64,000 nt of DNA. It comes from Nevskia soli. GTDB taxonomy: Bacteria; Pseudomonadota; Gammaproteobacteria; Nevskiales; Nevskiaceae. Made by a program: the position numbers and the translations under genes. Positions 44,003 to 53,199 of the stretch are shown piece by piece (positions within the stretch are counted from its first letter, which is position 1; each line of letters starts with the position of its first letter). The stretch spans positions 1 through 64,000 of the forward strand of contig JAMFRN010000017.1 in the NCBI GenBank assembly GCA_026224805.1, read 5' to 3'. Below the pieces are notes generated by a model that worked only from the letters and a program-made list of their open reading frames with translations, was not told where the DNA came from and searched no databases.

Positions 44003-44830
44003 ATGAACACGGCGCCCGTGGTTCTGATCACCGGGGCCTCGTCCGGTATCGGCAAGATCTGCGCCGAGCATCTGCATGCCAGGGGCTACCGCGTTTATGG
44101 CACCAGCCGCCGCGCGGCGCAGACACTCCATTCGTCGTCCGACTCCTTTCATTTGATCGCCATGGACGTCACCTCCGAAGATTCGGTGGCGCACGCCCTG
44201 CAATCGATCCTGGCGCGCGAAGGCCGGCTCGATGTGGTGTTCAACAATGCCGGCGACGGCATCGCCGGCTCGGTGGAGGACACCAGCATCGAGGAGGCGC
44301 GGCAACAGCTCGACACCAATTTCTTCGGCGTGCTGCGCGTCTGCCGCGCCGCGCTGCCGATCCTGCGCCGGCAGGGCGCCGGCCTGATCGTCAACGTCAG
44401 TTCCCTCGGCGGACTGGTCGGCCTGCCGTTCCAGGGGCTGTACAGCGCCAGCAAGTTCGCAGTGGAGGGCATGACCGAAGTCCTGCGCATGGAAGTACGC
44501 CCCTTCGGGGTGCGGGTGGCCCTGATCGAGCCGGGTGACTTTCGCACCGGCTTCACCGCGCAGCGGCGCAAGGTATTGGCGGCGCAACGCGACGGCGCCT
44601 ACTCCGAACGCTTCGGCAAGGCCCTGGCGGTGATGGAGCGCGATGAAACCCATGGCGCCGACCCGCTGGCGGTGGCCCGGCTGCTGGAGCGCATCATCAA
44701 CACCCGCTCGCCGCGGCCGCGCTACAAGGTGGGCGGCTTTTTGCAGACGCTCTCGGTGGGCCTGCTCAGGAAAATCCTGCCGCAGAAAGTGTTCGAGTAC
44801 CTGCTGATGGCGAGCTATGGCATCGCCTGA
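44003..44830 (+). CDS. Short-chain dehydrogenase/reductase
   Basis: MNTAPVVLITGASSGIGKICAEHLHARGYRVYGTSR; YSASKFAVEG. Confidence 0.93.
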   Translation: MNTAPVVLITGASSGIGKICAEHLHARGYRVYGTSRRAAQTLHSSSDSFHLIAMDVTSEDSVAHALQSILAREGRLDVVFNNAGDGIAGSVEDTSIEEARQQLDTNFFGVLRVCRAALPILRRQGAGLIVNVSSLGGLVGLPFQGLYSASKFAVEGMTEVLRMEVRPFGVRVALIEPGDFRTGFTAQRRKVLAAQRDGAYSERFGKALAVMERDETHGADPLAVARLLERIINTRSPRPRYKVGGFLQTLSVGLLRKILPQKVFEYLLMASYGIA

Positions 44831-44976
44831 ATGCGGGCGCTTGCCGCCCGTGCACTGCACGGGCGGCGCGCATGGCGTCAGATGTCAAGATGGCCGGCAG
44901 GCGATCAGGGATAGTTTGAACCATCCAAGTCGTGCAACAGTGTGCGTGCAGCGCGCATAGCAATATGGAGTTGAAG

Positions 44977-46362
44977 ATGCCCATCACTCGTTACAAGCCC
45001 GGTCAGTTGCTCGCCGCGGCCGCAGCCGCTCTTCTCAGCGGCGCCGCCATGGCGGCGTCGGACGCGCAGATCGCGCGGCTGGGACAGGATCTGACTCCGG
45101 TCGGCGCCGAGAAGGCGGGCAACAAGGACGGCAGCATTCCCGCCTGGACCGGCGGCGACATGAAAGCGCCGGCGGGCTGGAAGATCGGACAGGTGCGGCC
45201 CGACCCCTACGCCGCGGAGAAACCCCTGCTCTCCATCACCGCCGCCAACGCCGACCAGTACAAGAGCAAGCTGACAGCCGGCCAGATGGAGTTGCTCAAG
45301 ACCATCAAGGGCTATCGCATGGACATCTATCCGACGCACCGCTCCTGCGGCTACCCGGATATCGTCTACCAGCGCAGCAAGGAAAACGCCAAGATCGCCG
45401 CCATCGCCGGCGATGGCTTCGGGCTTGCTTCCGCTACCGGCTCCGGCTTCCCCTTCCCGATCCCGGGCAGCGGCGTCGAAGCAATGTGGAACCACAAGCT
45501 GCGCTACGAAGGTCAGGGCCGCATCGAGCCGAACTACACCATGCTGTCGCCTTCCAGGGGCGGCTCTGACTTCACCAAGATCGCTTACATCGCCGACTAT
45601 CTGGTGCCGTTCCAGTCACCGAACACCAAGACCATCGCCGACGCCAACGGTGTGGAGTTCTACTTCTACCAGGAGACCATCACGCCGCCGGCGCTGGCGG
45701 GCACGCTGGATGCGGGCGTCTACTACCTGCAAAAGCTGAACGAGGGCTGGCAATACTTCCCCGGCCAGCGCCGCGTGCGGCGTCTGTCCACCTACGCTTA
45801 CGACGCGCCGCTGATCGGGCTGGAAAACACCTACTACGTCGACCAGGCCTGGATGTACAACGGCATGCTCGATCGCTACACCTACAAACTGGTGGGCAAG
45901 CAGGAGCTATACATCCCCTACAACAGCTATGCGCTGCGCGACGGCACGAAGTTCAGCGACAAGACCGAGTTCCTGCCCGACCACCTCAATCCGGACGCAC
46001 GCCGCTACGAGCTGCATCGCGTGTGGAAGGTGGAAGCCGATGTGCGTCCCGGCCAGCGCCATTCCGCGCCGCACCGCGTGTTCTATCTGGACGAGGATAC
46101 CTGGGGCATCATCGTTGTGGACCTGTACGACGCGCAGGGCAAGATCCAGCGCGTACAGGAAGGCAGCGTCACCCCGATCTGGGAGATCGGCGCCTGCGAC
46201 AGCAGCCAGGACTATGTCAGCTACGACCTGCCTACCGGCCGCTACTGGGGCGACATCTTCACCATCGGCCAGCCGGAAACCGATTGGCTGGCTGGCCAGC
46301 AAGGGCGTTTGAAAACCGACATGTTTACCGAAGACTACCTGCGCAGACAGGGCGCCCGCTAA
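44977..46362 (+). CDS. DUF1329 domain-containing protein (LolA/LolB-like periplasmic carrier family)
   Basis: Signal peptide MPITRYKPGQLLAAAAAALLSGAAMAA; LGQDLTPVGAEKAGNKDGSIPAWTGG; WQYFPGQRRVRRLSTYAYDAPL. Confidence 0.9.
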   Translation: MPITRYKPGQLLAAAAAALLSGAAMAASDAQIARLGQDLTPVGAEKAGNKDGSIPAWTGGDMKAPAGWKIGQVRPDPYAAEKPLLSITAANADQYKSKLTAGQMELLKTIKGYRMDIYPTHRSCGYPDIVYQRSKENAKIAAIAGDGFGLASATGSGFPFPIPGSGVEAMWNHKLRYEGQGRIEPNYTMLSPSRGGSDFTKIAYIADYLVPFQSPNTKTIADANGVEFYFYQETITPPALAGTLDAGVYYLQKLNEGWQYFPGQRRVRRLSTYAYDAPLIGLENTYYVDQAWMYNGMLDRYTYKLVGKQELYIPYNSYALRDGTKFSDKTEFLPDHLNPDARRYELHRVWKVEADVRPGQRHSAPHRVFYLDEDTWGIIVVDLYDAQGKIQRVQEGSVTPIWEIGACDSSQDYVSYDLPTGRYWGDIFTIGQPETDWLAGQQGRLKTDMFTEDYLRRQGAR

Positions 46363-46472
46363 GCGGGCGCGGCATCAAGACAGTGTGATCGGCCCAGGGA
46401 CAACAACGAGCCCGCAATGCGGGCGCCGATCCGGAAAACTGGCAGTACATTGGATTGTGACTGGGGGTTGGG

Positions 46473-48431
46473 ATGAAACAGCAGGCTGCAGGTGCACGTA
46501 AGAAACAGGCTCTCCGGCAAGGGCTGGCTGTTTGCGCGGTCGCGGCAACGCTCGCAGGCGCAACGATGCCGGCGTCGGCATTCCAGTTCGATCTTGGCAG
46601 CGGCTTCAAGGGCGCCTTCGACTCCACCGTGTCCTATGGCATGCAGATGCGCATGCAGGGCCAGGCCTGCGGCCTGATCGCTCTGGACAACGGCGGCTGT
46701 GCCAGGCTGACGGCGCAACTGCCGGAAGCGTCCGAAGACGCCTACTTCCTCAACGCCGACAACGGCGACCAGAACTACAACAAGTACGACCTGGTTTCCG
46801 AAGTGGTCAAGGACACCAGCGAACTGCAGCTGAAAATGCCGTACGACTTCAGCTTCTTCGGGCGCATTTCCGGACTGTACGACTGGCGCATCGGCCAGGT
46901 CGAGCGCACGCCGCTGCTGCCCGAGGCGCGGCGCTACTCGGTCTACAACCTGCAGCCGCTGGACGCCTACATCAACAAGAATTTCGAGTGGTTCGACCAT
47001 AGCGCGCGCATCCGCGCCGGCTACCAGGTGATGAGCTGGGGCGAGGACATCTTCGTGCTCGGCGGCATCAACTCGATCAACGCCATCGACGTGCGCCGCG
47101 ATCACGTCGCCGGCGCCCAGGTCAAGGAAATCCTGCGGCCCGCGCCGATGATCTCCTTCAGCAGCGACCTGTTCAAGGATGTCAGCACCGAAGCCTATTA
47201 CCAGTGGCACTGGAACGGCTTCCAGCTCGATCCTTCCGGCACCTATTTCTCCAGCGCCGATCCGGCCGGACGCGGCAATACCCAGGCGATCTTCATTCCC
47301 ACCTCGGTGGTCAACGCCGGCGTGCAGGCGAACCCGGCCGGCGCAGCCCTGCTGGCCGCCGGCCTGATCCGCCTGGCGCCGGCGGGCACCGTCGGCGACA
47401 GCGGCACGACCGGGCTGACCACGGCACAGATGGAAAACCCCAAATTCGTCGGCCCGCGCCTGATCAAGGGCTTCACCATCCCCGGCAATCCACTCTCGGC
47501 CGCGGCCGCCACCTTGCTGGTGGACGCAGCCCTCAACACCGGCACGGCTATTCCGCTGGTGGGCGACAATGGCGGCAGCAATCACGGCCAGTACGGCCTG
47601 TCGTTCCGCTACCGGCCGGAATGGGTCGATGCCTCGTTCGGCTTCTATTACGAGCGCCTGAACTCGAAGATTCCATTCATCACCTATACCGTCAACAGCG
47701 CCTACGCGACCGACAACCCGGTCTCCGCCGGCTACAAGATCGAATATCCCAGCGGCATCAACCTGTACGGCGTGTCGTACAACACCAATGCCGGAGACTG
47801 GGCCCTGGGCGGCGAGCTGTCGTGGCGCCCGAACGACGCCGTGGCCATCGATACCTCGGTGCCCAGCGGCAGCATCGCCAACAGCGCGCCCTACGCCTGC
47901 GTCAACGGCGGCGGCGAAGCGGCGGGCAAGTATTGCCGCGGCTGGGTCGATCGCTCCAAGTTCCAGCTGCAGCAGTCGGCACTGCAGATCTTCTCGCCGA
48001 CCGAGGGCTTCGGCGGCTGGGTGCTGCGTACCCTGGGCGCCAACGAGGGCTACTTCCTCGGCGAACTCGGCGCCACCGACTACCCCGGCCTGGATCGCCT
48101 CGGCGGCGTGCCCTGGTCGCTGCCGGCCTATGCCCTGCCCAACAAGTTCTCCGCCGGCTACTCGCTGGAAAGCCAGGTCACCTACGCCAACGTAATGAAC
48201 CTGGGCTTCGACTGGCTGCCGCAGATCGACTGGTCGCAAGGCGTGATCGGCAACACCCCGAACGCCCTGCCCTGGCAGTCCAACGTCAAGTCGGCCACCT
48301 TCACGCTCAACTTCAACCGGCACAACATCGTCACCGCGGCGCTGGCCTACAGCTGGTTCTTCGGCGGCGGCACGCCCAACCAGACCAGTGACCGCGACTA
48401 TCTCAGCTTCACCGTCGCCTACAATTTCTGA
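46473..48431 (+). CDS. DUF1302 domain-containing outer-membrane protein
   Basis: Signal peptide; FQFDLGSGFKGAFDSTVSYGMQMRMQGQ; YQVMSWGEDIFVLGGINSINAIDVRR; terminal aromatic YLSFTVAYNF. Confidence 0.9.
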   Translation: MKQQAAGARKKQALRQGLAVCAVAATLAGATMPASAFQFDLGSGFKGAFDSTVSYGMQMRMQGQACGLIALDNGGCARLTAQLPEASEDAYFLNADNGDQNYNKYDLVSEVVKDTSELQLKMPYDFSFFGRISGLYDWRIGQVERTPLLPEARRYSVYNLQPLDAYINKNFEWFDHSARIRAGYQVMSWGEDIFVLGGINSINAIDVRRDHVAGAQVKEILRPAPMISFSSDLFKDVSTEAYYQWHWNGFQLDPSGTYFSSADPAGRGNTQAIFIPTSVVNAGVQANPAGAALLAAGLIRLAPAGTVGDSGTTGLTTAQMENPKFVGPRLIKGFTIPGNPLSAAAATLLVDAALNTGTAIPLVGDNGGSNHGQYGLSFRYRPEWVDASFGFYYERLNSKIPFITYTVNSAYATDNPVSAGYKIEYPSGINLYGVSYNTNAGDWALGGELSWRPNDAVAIDTSVPSGSIANSAPYACVNGGGEAAGKYCRGWVDRSKFQLQQSALQIFSPTEGFGGWVLRTLGANEGYFLGELGATDYPGLDRLGGVPWSLPAYALPNKFSAGYSLESQVTYANVMNLGFDWLPQIDWSQGVIGNTPNALPWQSNVKSATFTLNFNRHNIVTAALAYSWFFGGGTPNQTSDRDYLSFTVAYNF

Positions 48432-48443
48432 GGTTTCGGATTC

Positions 48444-50807
48444 ATGTTGACTGCGCTGGTCCGCCGGCTGGAAGATTTTCTGTTCGGCCACCGCGGCGCG
48501 GTGCTGGCGGTGTTCGCCGTGCTGACGGTGCTGATGGGCTGGGAAGCCTCGAAGCTGCGCATCTCCGCCGGCTTCGACAAGCTGCTGCCCTCGGGCCACG
48601 AGTACATCAAGACCTTCGACGATTACCGCGGCCAGCTGCATGACGCCAACGGCATCGCCGTGGTGGTGCATCCGCGCCACGGCGATGTATGGAACGCGGC
48701 GGCGCTGAAAAGCCTGTTCGATGTCACCCAGGCGGTCACCTTCCTGCCCGGCATCAACCGCGGCAGCGTCACCTCGCTGTGGACCCCCAACATCTTCGTC
48801 ACCCAGATCACCGAGGACGGCTTCACCTCCGACCTGCTGATTCCCGGCACCACCACACCGGACGCGCTCACCCCGGAAGTCATCGGCCAGATCCGCGACC
48901 GCGTGGTCAAGGGCGACTTTATCGGCAAGCTGGTGGCCAAGGACGGTTCCGGCGCGCTGATCGCGGCGGAAGTGATGGACCCGGACCCGCATACCGGCGA
49001 GCCGCTGGACTACATCGCCTTCGGCCATTCGCTGGAAACGCAGATCCGCCAGAAGTTCGAAGACAAGGACGTCGAAATCCAGATCATCGGCTTCGCCAAG
49101 GAAGTGTCGGACATCGCCGACGGCGCCCAGGGCGTGCTCGTGTTCTGCGGCATCGCCCTGGTGCTGACCATCCTGGCGGTGTACTGGTACTGCCGCTCCT
49201 GGACCCTGACCTTCCAGAAGATCATCTGCTCGATGACCACACTGATCTGGCAGTTCGGCACGGTGCACCTGCTCGGCCTGGGCCTGGACCCGCTGGCCAT
49301 CCTGGTGCCGTTCCTGATCTTCGCCATCGGCGTGTCGCACGGCGTACAGCAGATCAACTTCATGGTGCGCGAAGTCGCCGGCGGCGCCGACATGTATACG
49401 GCAGCGCGGCGCAGCTTCAGCGGCCTGCTCATTCCCGGCGTGCTGGCCCTGGCCACCACCCTGGTCAGCTTCATCACCATGGTGCTGGTGCCGATCCCGA
49501 TGATCCGCGAACTGGCCATGGTGGCCTCGATTGGCATCGCCTACAAGGTGATGAGCAACCTGGTCATGCTGCCGCTGGCCGCTTCCTACTCGAAGATCAC
49601 CCCAGAGTGGAGCCGCCTGTCGCAGCAGCGGCGCGAAAGCCGGGGCAATCTCATGTCGCGCATCGCCAAAATCGCCGAGCCGCGCAATGCCTGGATCATG
49701 TGCGGCCTGACGCTGCTGATCTTCGTTTCCGCTGTGACCTTGTCGCGGGGCCGGGTCATCGGCAGCCTGCAGCCCGGTTCGACCGAGTTGCGCGCCGATT
49801 CGCGCTACAACGTCGATTCGCGTTCCATCGCCGAGAAATTCGACGTGGGCCTGGACTGGCTCACCGTAGTGGTGGAGGCGCCGGAGGAATCCTGCGGTAA
49901 CGTCGAGCTGCTCAAGCAGGTGGACGAATTCAGCTGGGAGATGCGCAACGTGCCGGGCGTGATCTCGGCCGAATCGGTGGCCTCGCTGACCAAGCTCTAC
50001 AACGCGGGCCTCAATGAAGGCCAGCCGAAGATGGGCACGATTCCCCGCGACAGCCATACCTTGAGCTACAACATCGCCCAGGCGCACGAAGCGGCCGCCA
50101 TCACCGGCAAGGGCTGCAAATGGATGGCGGTGAACCTGTACCTGAGTGATCACAAGGCCACCACCATTCAGGGCGTGGTGGCGGCGGTGAAGCAGTTCCG
50201 CGCCATCCATCAGACGGCGGCGGTGAAATTCCGCCTGGCCAGCGGCAATGCTGGGGTGGAAGCCGCCACCAACGAGGTGCTGGCCAGCGAAGAGCTGCCG
50301 ATGCTGCTCTACGTCTTTGCCACCATCATGGCGCTGGTGTTCCTGGCCTACCGCGACTGGCGCGCCATGCTGGCCTGCTGCCTGCCGCTGGCGGTGGCCA
50401 CCTATATCGGCTACGCCTTCATGAAGCTGCTCGACATCGGCCTGACCGTGGCCACCCTGCCGGTGATGGTGCTGTCGGTGGGCGTCGGCGTGGACTATGC
50501 CTTCTACATCTACAACCGCCTGCAACTGCACATGGCGCGGGGCGAGAACATCGTCGACTCGTTCGAGCACGCCTTGAAGGAAACCGGCGTCGCCACCGTG
50601 TTTACCGCCATCACCCTGTCGATCGGCGTGGCTACCTGGAGTTTCTCGGCGCTGAAGTTCCAGGCCGACATGGGCAAGCTGCTGGCCTTCATGTTCATGG
50701 TCAACATGGTGATGGCGATCACCGCCCTGCCCGCCTTCGCCGTCGTCCTCGAGAGACTGTTCCCGCGCAAGGGGCCGGTGCACATGCCGGGGCTGGCCCA
50801 TGACTAA
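48444..50807 (+). CDS. RND/MMPL family transporter
   Basis: 787 aa, two TM repeats; PFLIFAIGVSHGVQQINFMVREVAGG and VMVLSVGVGVDYAFYIYNRLQ. Confidence 0.93.
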   Translation: MLTALVRRLEDFLFGHRGAVLAVFAVLTVLMGWEASKLRISAGFDKLLPSGHEYIKTFDDYRGQLHDANGIAVVVHPRHGDVWNAAALKSLFDVTQAVTFLPGINRGSVTSLWTPNIFVTQITEDGFTSDLLIPGTTTPDALTPEVIGQIRDRVVKGDFIGKLVAKDGSGALIAAEVMDPDPHTGEPLDYIAFGHSLETQIRQKFEDKDVEIQIIGFAKEVSDIADGAQGVLVFCGIALVLTILAVYWYCRSWTLTFQKIICSMTTLIWQFGTVHLLGLGLDPLAILVPFLIFAIGVSHGVQQINFMVREVAGGADMYTAARRSFSGLLIPGVLALATTLVSFITMVLVPIPMIRELAMVASIGIAYKVMSNLVMLPLAASYSKITPEWSRLSQQRRESRGNLMSRIAKIAEPRNAWIMCGLTLLIFVSAVTLSRGRVIGSLQPGSTELRADSRYNVDSRSIAEKFDVGLDWLTVVVEAPEESCGNVELLKQVDEFSWEMRNVPGVISAESVASLTKLYNAGLNEGQPKMGTIPRDSHTLSYNIAQAHEAAAITGKGCKWMAVNLYLSDHKATTIQGVVAAVKQFRAIHQTAAVKFRLASGNAGVEAATNEVLASEELPMLLYVFATIMALVFLAYRDWRAMLACCLPLAVATYIGYAFMKLLDIGLTVATLPVMVLSVGVGVDYAFYIYNRLQLHMARGENIVDSFEHALKETGVATVFTAITLSIGVATWSFSALKFQADMGKLLAFMFMVNMVMAITALPAFAVVLERLFPRKGPVHMPGLAHD

Positions 50808-51858
50808 GCCGAACTTGTCCCTGAAGCTGGGCCTGCTGGAAGCCTTTGCGGTTCTGGCCGGGATTTCCATCGGCGCCGGACTGTGGTTCGAACACGCGGC
50901 GCATCAAGGGGCCGGTTCACCCGCTTCCGGTGCGGCGGCAACGACGGCAGTGCAGGCGACCGCAAGCAATGGCAGTGCACAGATGCCCGCAACGCCCGTC
51001 GCCGATGCGGCCCATGCGCCCCTGCTGGCGGCGGCGCGCGCCGGCAAGCGGGTGGTCGCCGTGGGTGAACACGGCGTGATCCTGCTGTCCGACGACGAGG
51101 GCAAGACCTTCCGGCAGGCCGGGGCCGTGCCGACGCAGGCCCTTCTGACCAGCCTGTATTTCATCGACGACCGGCAGGGCTGGGCGGCCGGCCACGACGG
51201 CGTGGTGCTGCATACGCAGGATGGCGGCGAAACCTGGACGCTGCAGCATGAGGATCTGTCCAGCGACAAACCGCTGTTCTCGATCTACTTCAAGGACGCG
51301 CAGCATGGCCTGGCGGTGGGGCTATTCGGCACCGCGCTGCAGACCGCCGATGGCGGGGCCACCTGGACACCTCTGGCCGTGGAAAGCGGCGAGGAGAACG
51401 ATCACCATCTGTACGCAATCTTCGGCGATCCGGCCACGGCCCTGTGCATCGCGGGCGAGGCCGGCCTGATCTACCGTTCCACCGATGGCGGGGCGAGCTG
51501 GAGCACCATCAAGACGGCCAACCCGGGCTCCTTCTGGAGCGGCGCACTGCTCAAGGACGGCAGCCTGCTCGCCGCCGGCCAGCGCGGCCATCTGTTCGCC
51601 AGCCATGACCAGGGCGCGAGCTGGACCGAGCTCCCCTCCGGCACCGATCAGTCCCTCACCAGCATCGCGCAGGACACCGACGGCGCCATCCTGATCACCG
51701 GGCTCGCCGGCATCACCCTGAGCAGCAGCGACGGCGGCAAGACCTTCGCCGCGCAAAGCCGCGCCGACCGCGTGCCCCTGAACGCCGCGCTGAGCCGCCC
51801 CGGCCAGGCCGCGCTACTGTTTGGCGACAAAGGCGCGGTGGATCAGCCGGCGAGCTAG
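50800..51858 (+). CDS. Ycf48/BNR-repeat (photosystem II stability/assembly factor-like) exported protein
   Basis: Repeats GWAAGHDGVVLHTQDGGETWT, GLAVGLFGTALQTADGGATWTPL, ALCIAGEAGLIYRSTDGGASWS; overlaps the RND stop codon. Confidence 0.9.
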   Translation: MTKPNLSLKLGLLEAFAVLAGISIGAGLWFEHAAHQGAGSPASGAAATTAVQATASNGSAQMPATPVADAAHAPLLAAARAGKRVVAVGEHGVILLSDDEGKTFRQAGAVPTQALLTSLYFIDDRQGWAAGHDGVVLHTQDGGETWTLQHEDLSSDKPLFSIYFKDAQHGLAVGLFGTALQTADGGATWTPLAVESGEENDHHLYAIFGDPATALCIAGEAGLIYRSTDGGASWSTIKTANPGSFWSGALLKDGSLLAAGQRGHLFASHDQGASWTELPSGTDQSLTSIAQDTDGAILITGLAGITLSSSDGGKTFAAQSRADRVPLNAALSRPGQAALLFGDKGAVDQPAS

Positions 51859-51897
51859 ATTCCGCCGAAACAACCGCTCGGGCCTTGGCCGGGGGTT

Positions 51898-51970
51898 GCG
51901 TCAACTGTCAATGCGTCCCCCGGCCAATTAACGGATAGTAGCAATCAAAACTCAAGTTCCGATGCTGCGA
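51898..51970. repeat. Diverged direct repeat, copy A
   Basis: gcgtcaactgtcaatgcgtcccccggccaattaacggatagtagcaatcaaaactcaagttccgatgctgcg, ungapped match to copy B at 53050. Confidence 0.65.
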
Positions 51971-52236
51971 AAGCTTCTGGACTATTCGGCCGCTATTGCA
52001 GTGGCGGCTTTGAACTCCGCGCTGGTAGGGGCTGGGATGACCCACCCCCTGTCACCGACTTCTGCAATCAGCTGATCCATTACCACTTTCAGTCCTTTGG
52101 CTGATGGCTGTTCTACCCGGCTGCGACTCCATGAGCTCAGCAGCCTCCACCGGGGGTTAGACTGCAAAGGCGTCCCTGTGTATCCGCCAAGCACCCCGCT
52201 GCCGATGATTCATTTACTTCCAACTCATTCGATCTT

Positions 52237-52698
52237 ATGCGCGTTCTGAAAATTCTCGGATGCCTGCTGCTTTTCTGGGCCGGTTTCGGCTGTGGCGCCG
52301 CAAGCTTTATCCGGACCCAATCCAGGCCTTTGCCGGCCATCAGCCAATGCACATCCACCGAGATCTGTCTGACCGATCCGGAGGTACTGGGCCTGATTAC
52401 CTCGGTGGGATTGCATCTTGTGCCCGGCCTCATGCCCGACATCGTGGCGCGCAGTCCGGAATGCGTCGCCATCCGCAATCCGAAGCCGGAGGCGCGTGTC
52501 GACCTGGTGTTTTTCCCGACGCGCGATTTGCGCAATCTGCTCGACCTCGCACCAGGGGATGAAAAATACGTGGTCGGCTGCTTCGCACTAATGCAGAAGG
52601 TCGCCGACGAGCGCGGCATCCGCAACTGGAGGATTGTCAGCAACGGGCCAGGCATTCAGGAGATCGCCTACCTGCACTTCCACCTCTTGCAGCAGTGA
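52237..52698 (+). CDS. Membrane-anchored/exported HIT-like protein
   Basis: MRVLKILGCLLLFWAGFGCGAAS N-terminal TM/signal; FFPTRDLRNLLDLAPGDEKYVVGCFALMQKVADERGIRNWRIVSNGPGIQEIAYLHFHLLQQ resembles the HIT family C-terminal half (HxHxHxx-like end). Confidence 0.6.
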   Translation: MRVLKILGCLLLFWAGFGCGAASFIRTQSRPLPAISQCTSTEICLTDPEVLGLITSVGLHLVPGLMPDIVARSPECVAIRNPKPEARVDLVFFPTRDLRNLLDLAPGDEKYVVGCFALMQKVADERGIRNWRIVSNGPGIQEIAYLHFHLLQQ

Positions 52699-53049
52699 AT
52701 ATTCCCCGCCTTCGCCGGATAACGTCGGTTTGCGCTATGGCGCGGCATCGCCGAGCAGTGCGGATACGGAATTGCCGATCGGGGTTGATAAGCCAGCAAC
52801 CCGCAGTATTTCCGGGAGCAGTTCCAGCTTAATGCTGCGTGTTGCCGTTTTGTTGGGCGTGGCGTTGGTGGAGGGATAGCTCATGAACACCGCAGCACTG
52901 CCGCCTTGCGGCGCATCGCAAGCGGAACTGCACGGGGCTCCCGATGCTTCTGTCCTGAAGCCTCAGCCAGCGACCGTATTGCAGCTGGTTGTGCCGTACC
53001 TATTGGCGATAGACACGGGCTCCCCCTCCATAACCAGTGAAAGGAGATG

Positions 53050-53122
53050 GCGCCAACTGTCAATGCGCGCGCCGGCCAACTGGCCGATAGTAGGAGCCAG
53101 AACTCAGGCATCGATGCGGCGC
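53050..53122. repeat. Diverged direct repeat, copy B
   Basis: gcgccaactgtcaatgcgcgcgccggccaactggccgatagtaggagccagaactcaggcatcgatgcggcg. Confidence 0.65.
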
Positions 53123-53199
53123 ACTGCCCCCGGCAGGCGCGCCGTAAACGAAAGCCGAACCATCGACGTGACGGGTACATCGGTCCAGGGGACAGCGCC

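Noticed and set aside
46359-50870. 1503-aa minus-strand ORF opposite the DUF1302 and RND genes
   Set aside because: His/Gln/Gly/Arg-rich composition typical of antisense reading of GC-rich codons; the plus-strand products are clear known families.
51982-52194. 70-aa minus ORF ending VMDQLIAEVGDRGWVIPAPTSAEFKAATAIAAE
   Set aside because: No recognisable family or convincing start; could be a decayed fragment but unsupported.
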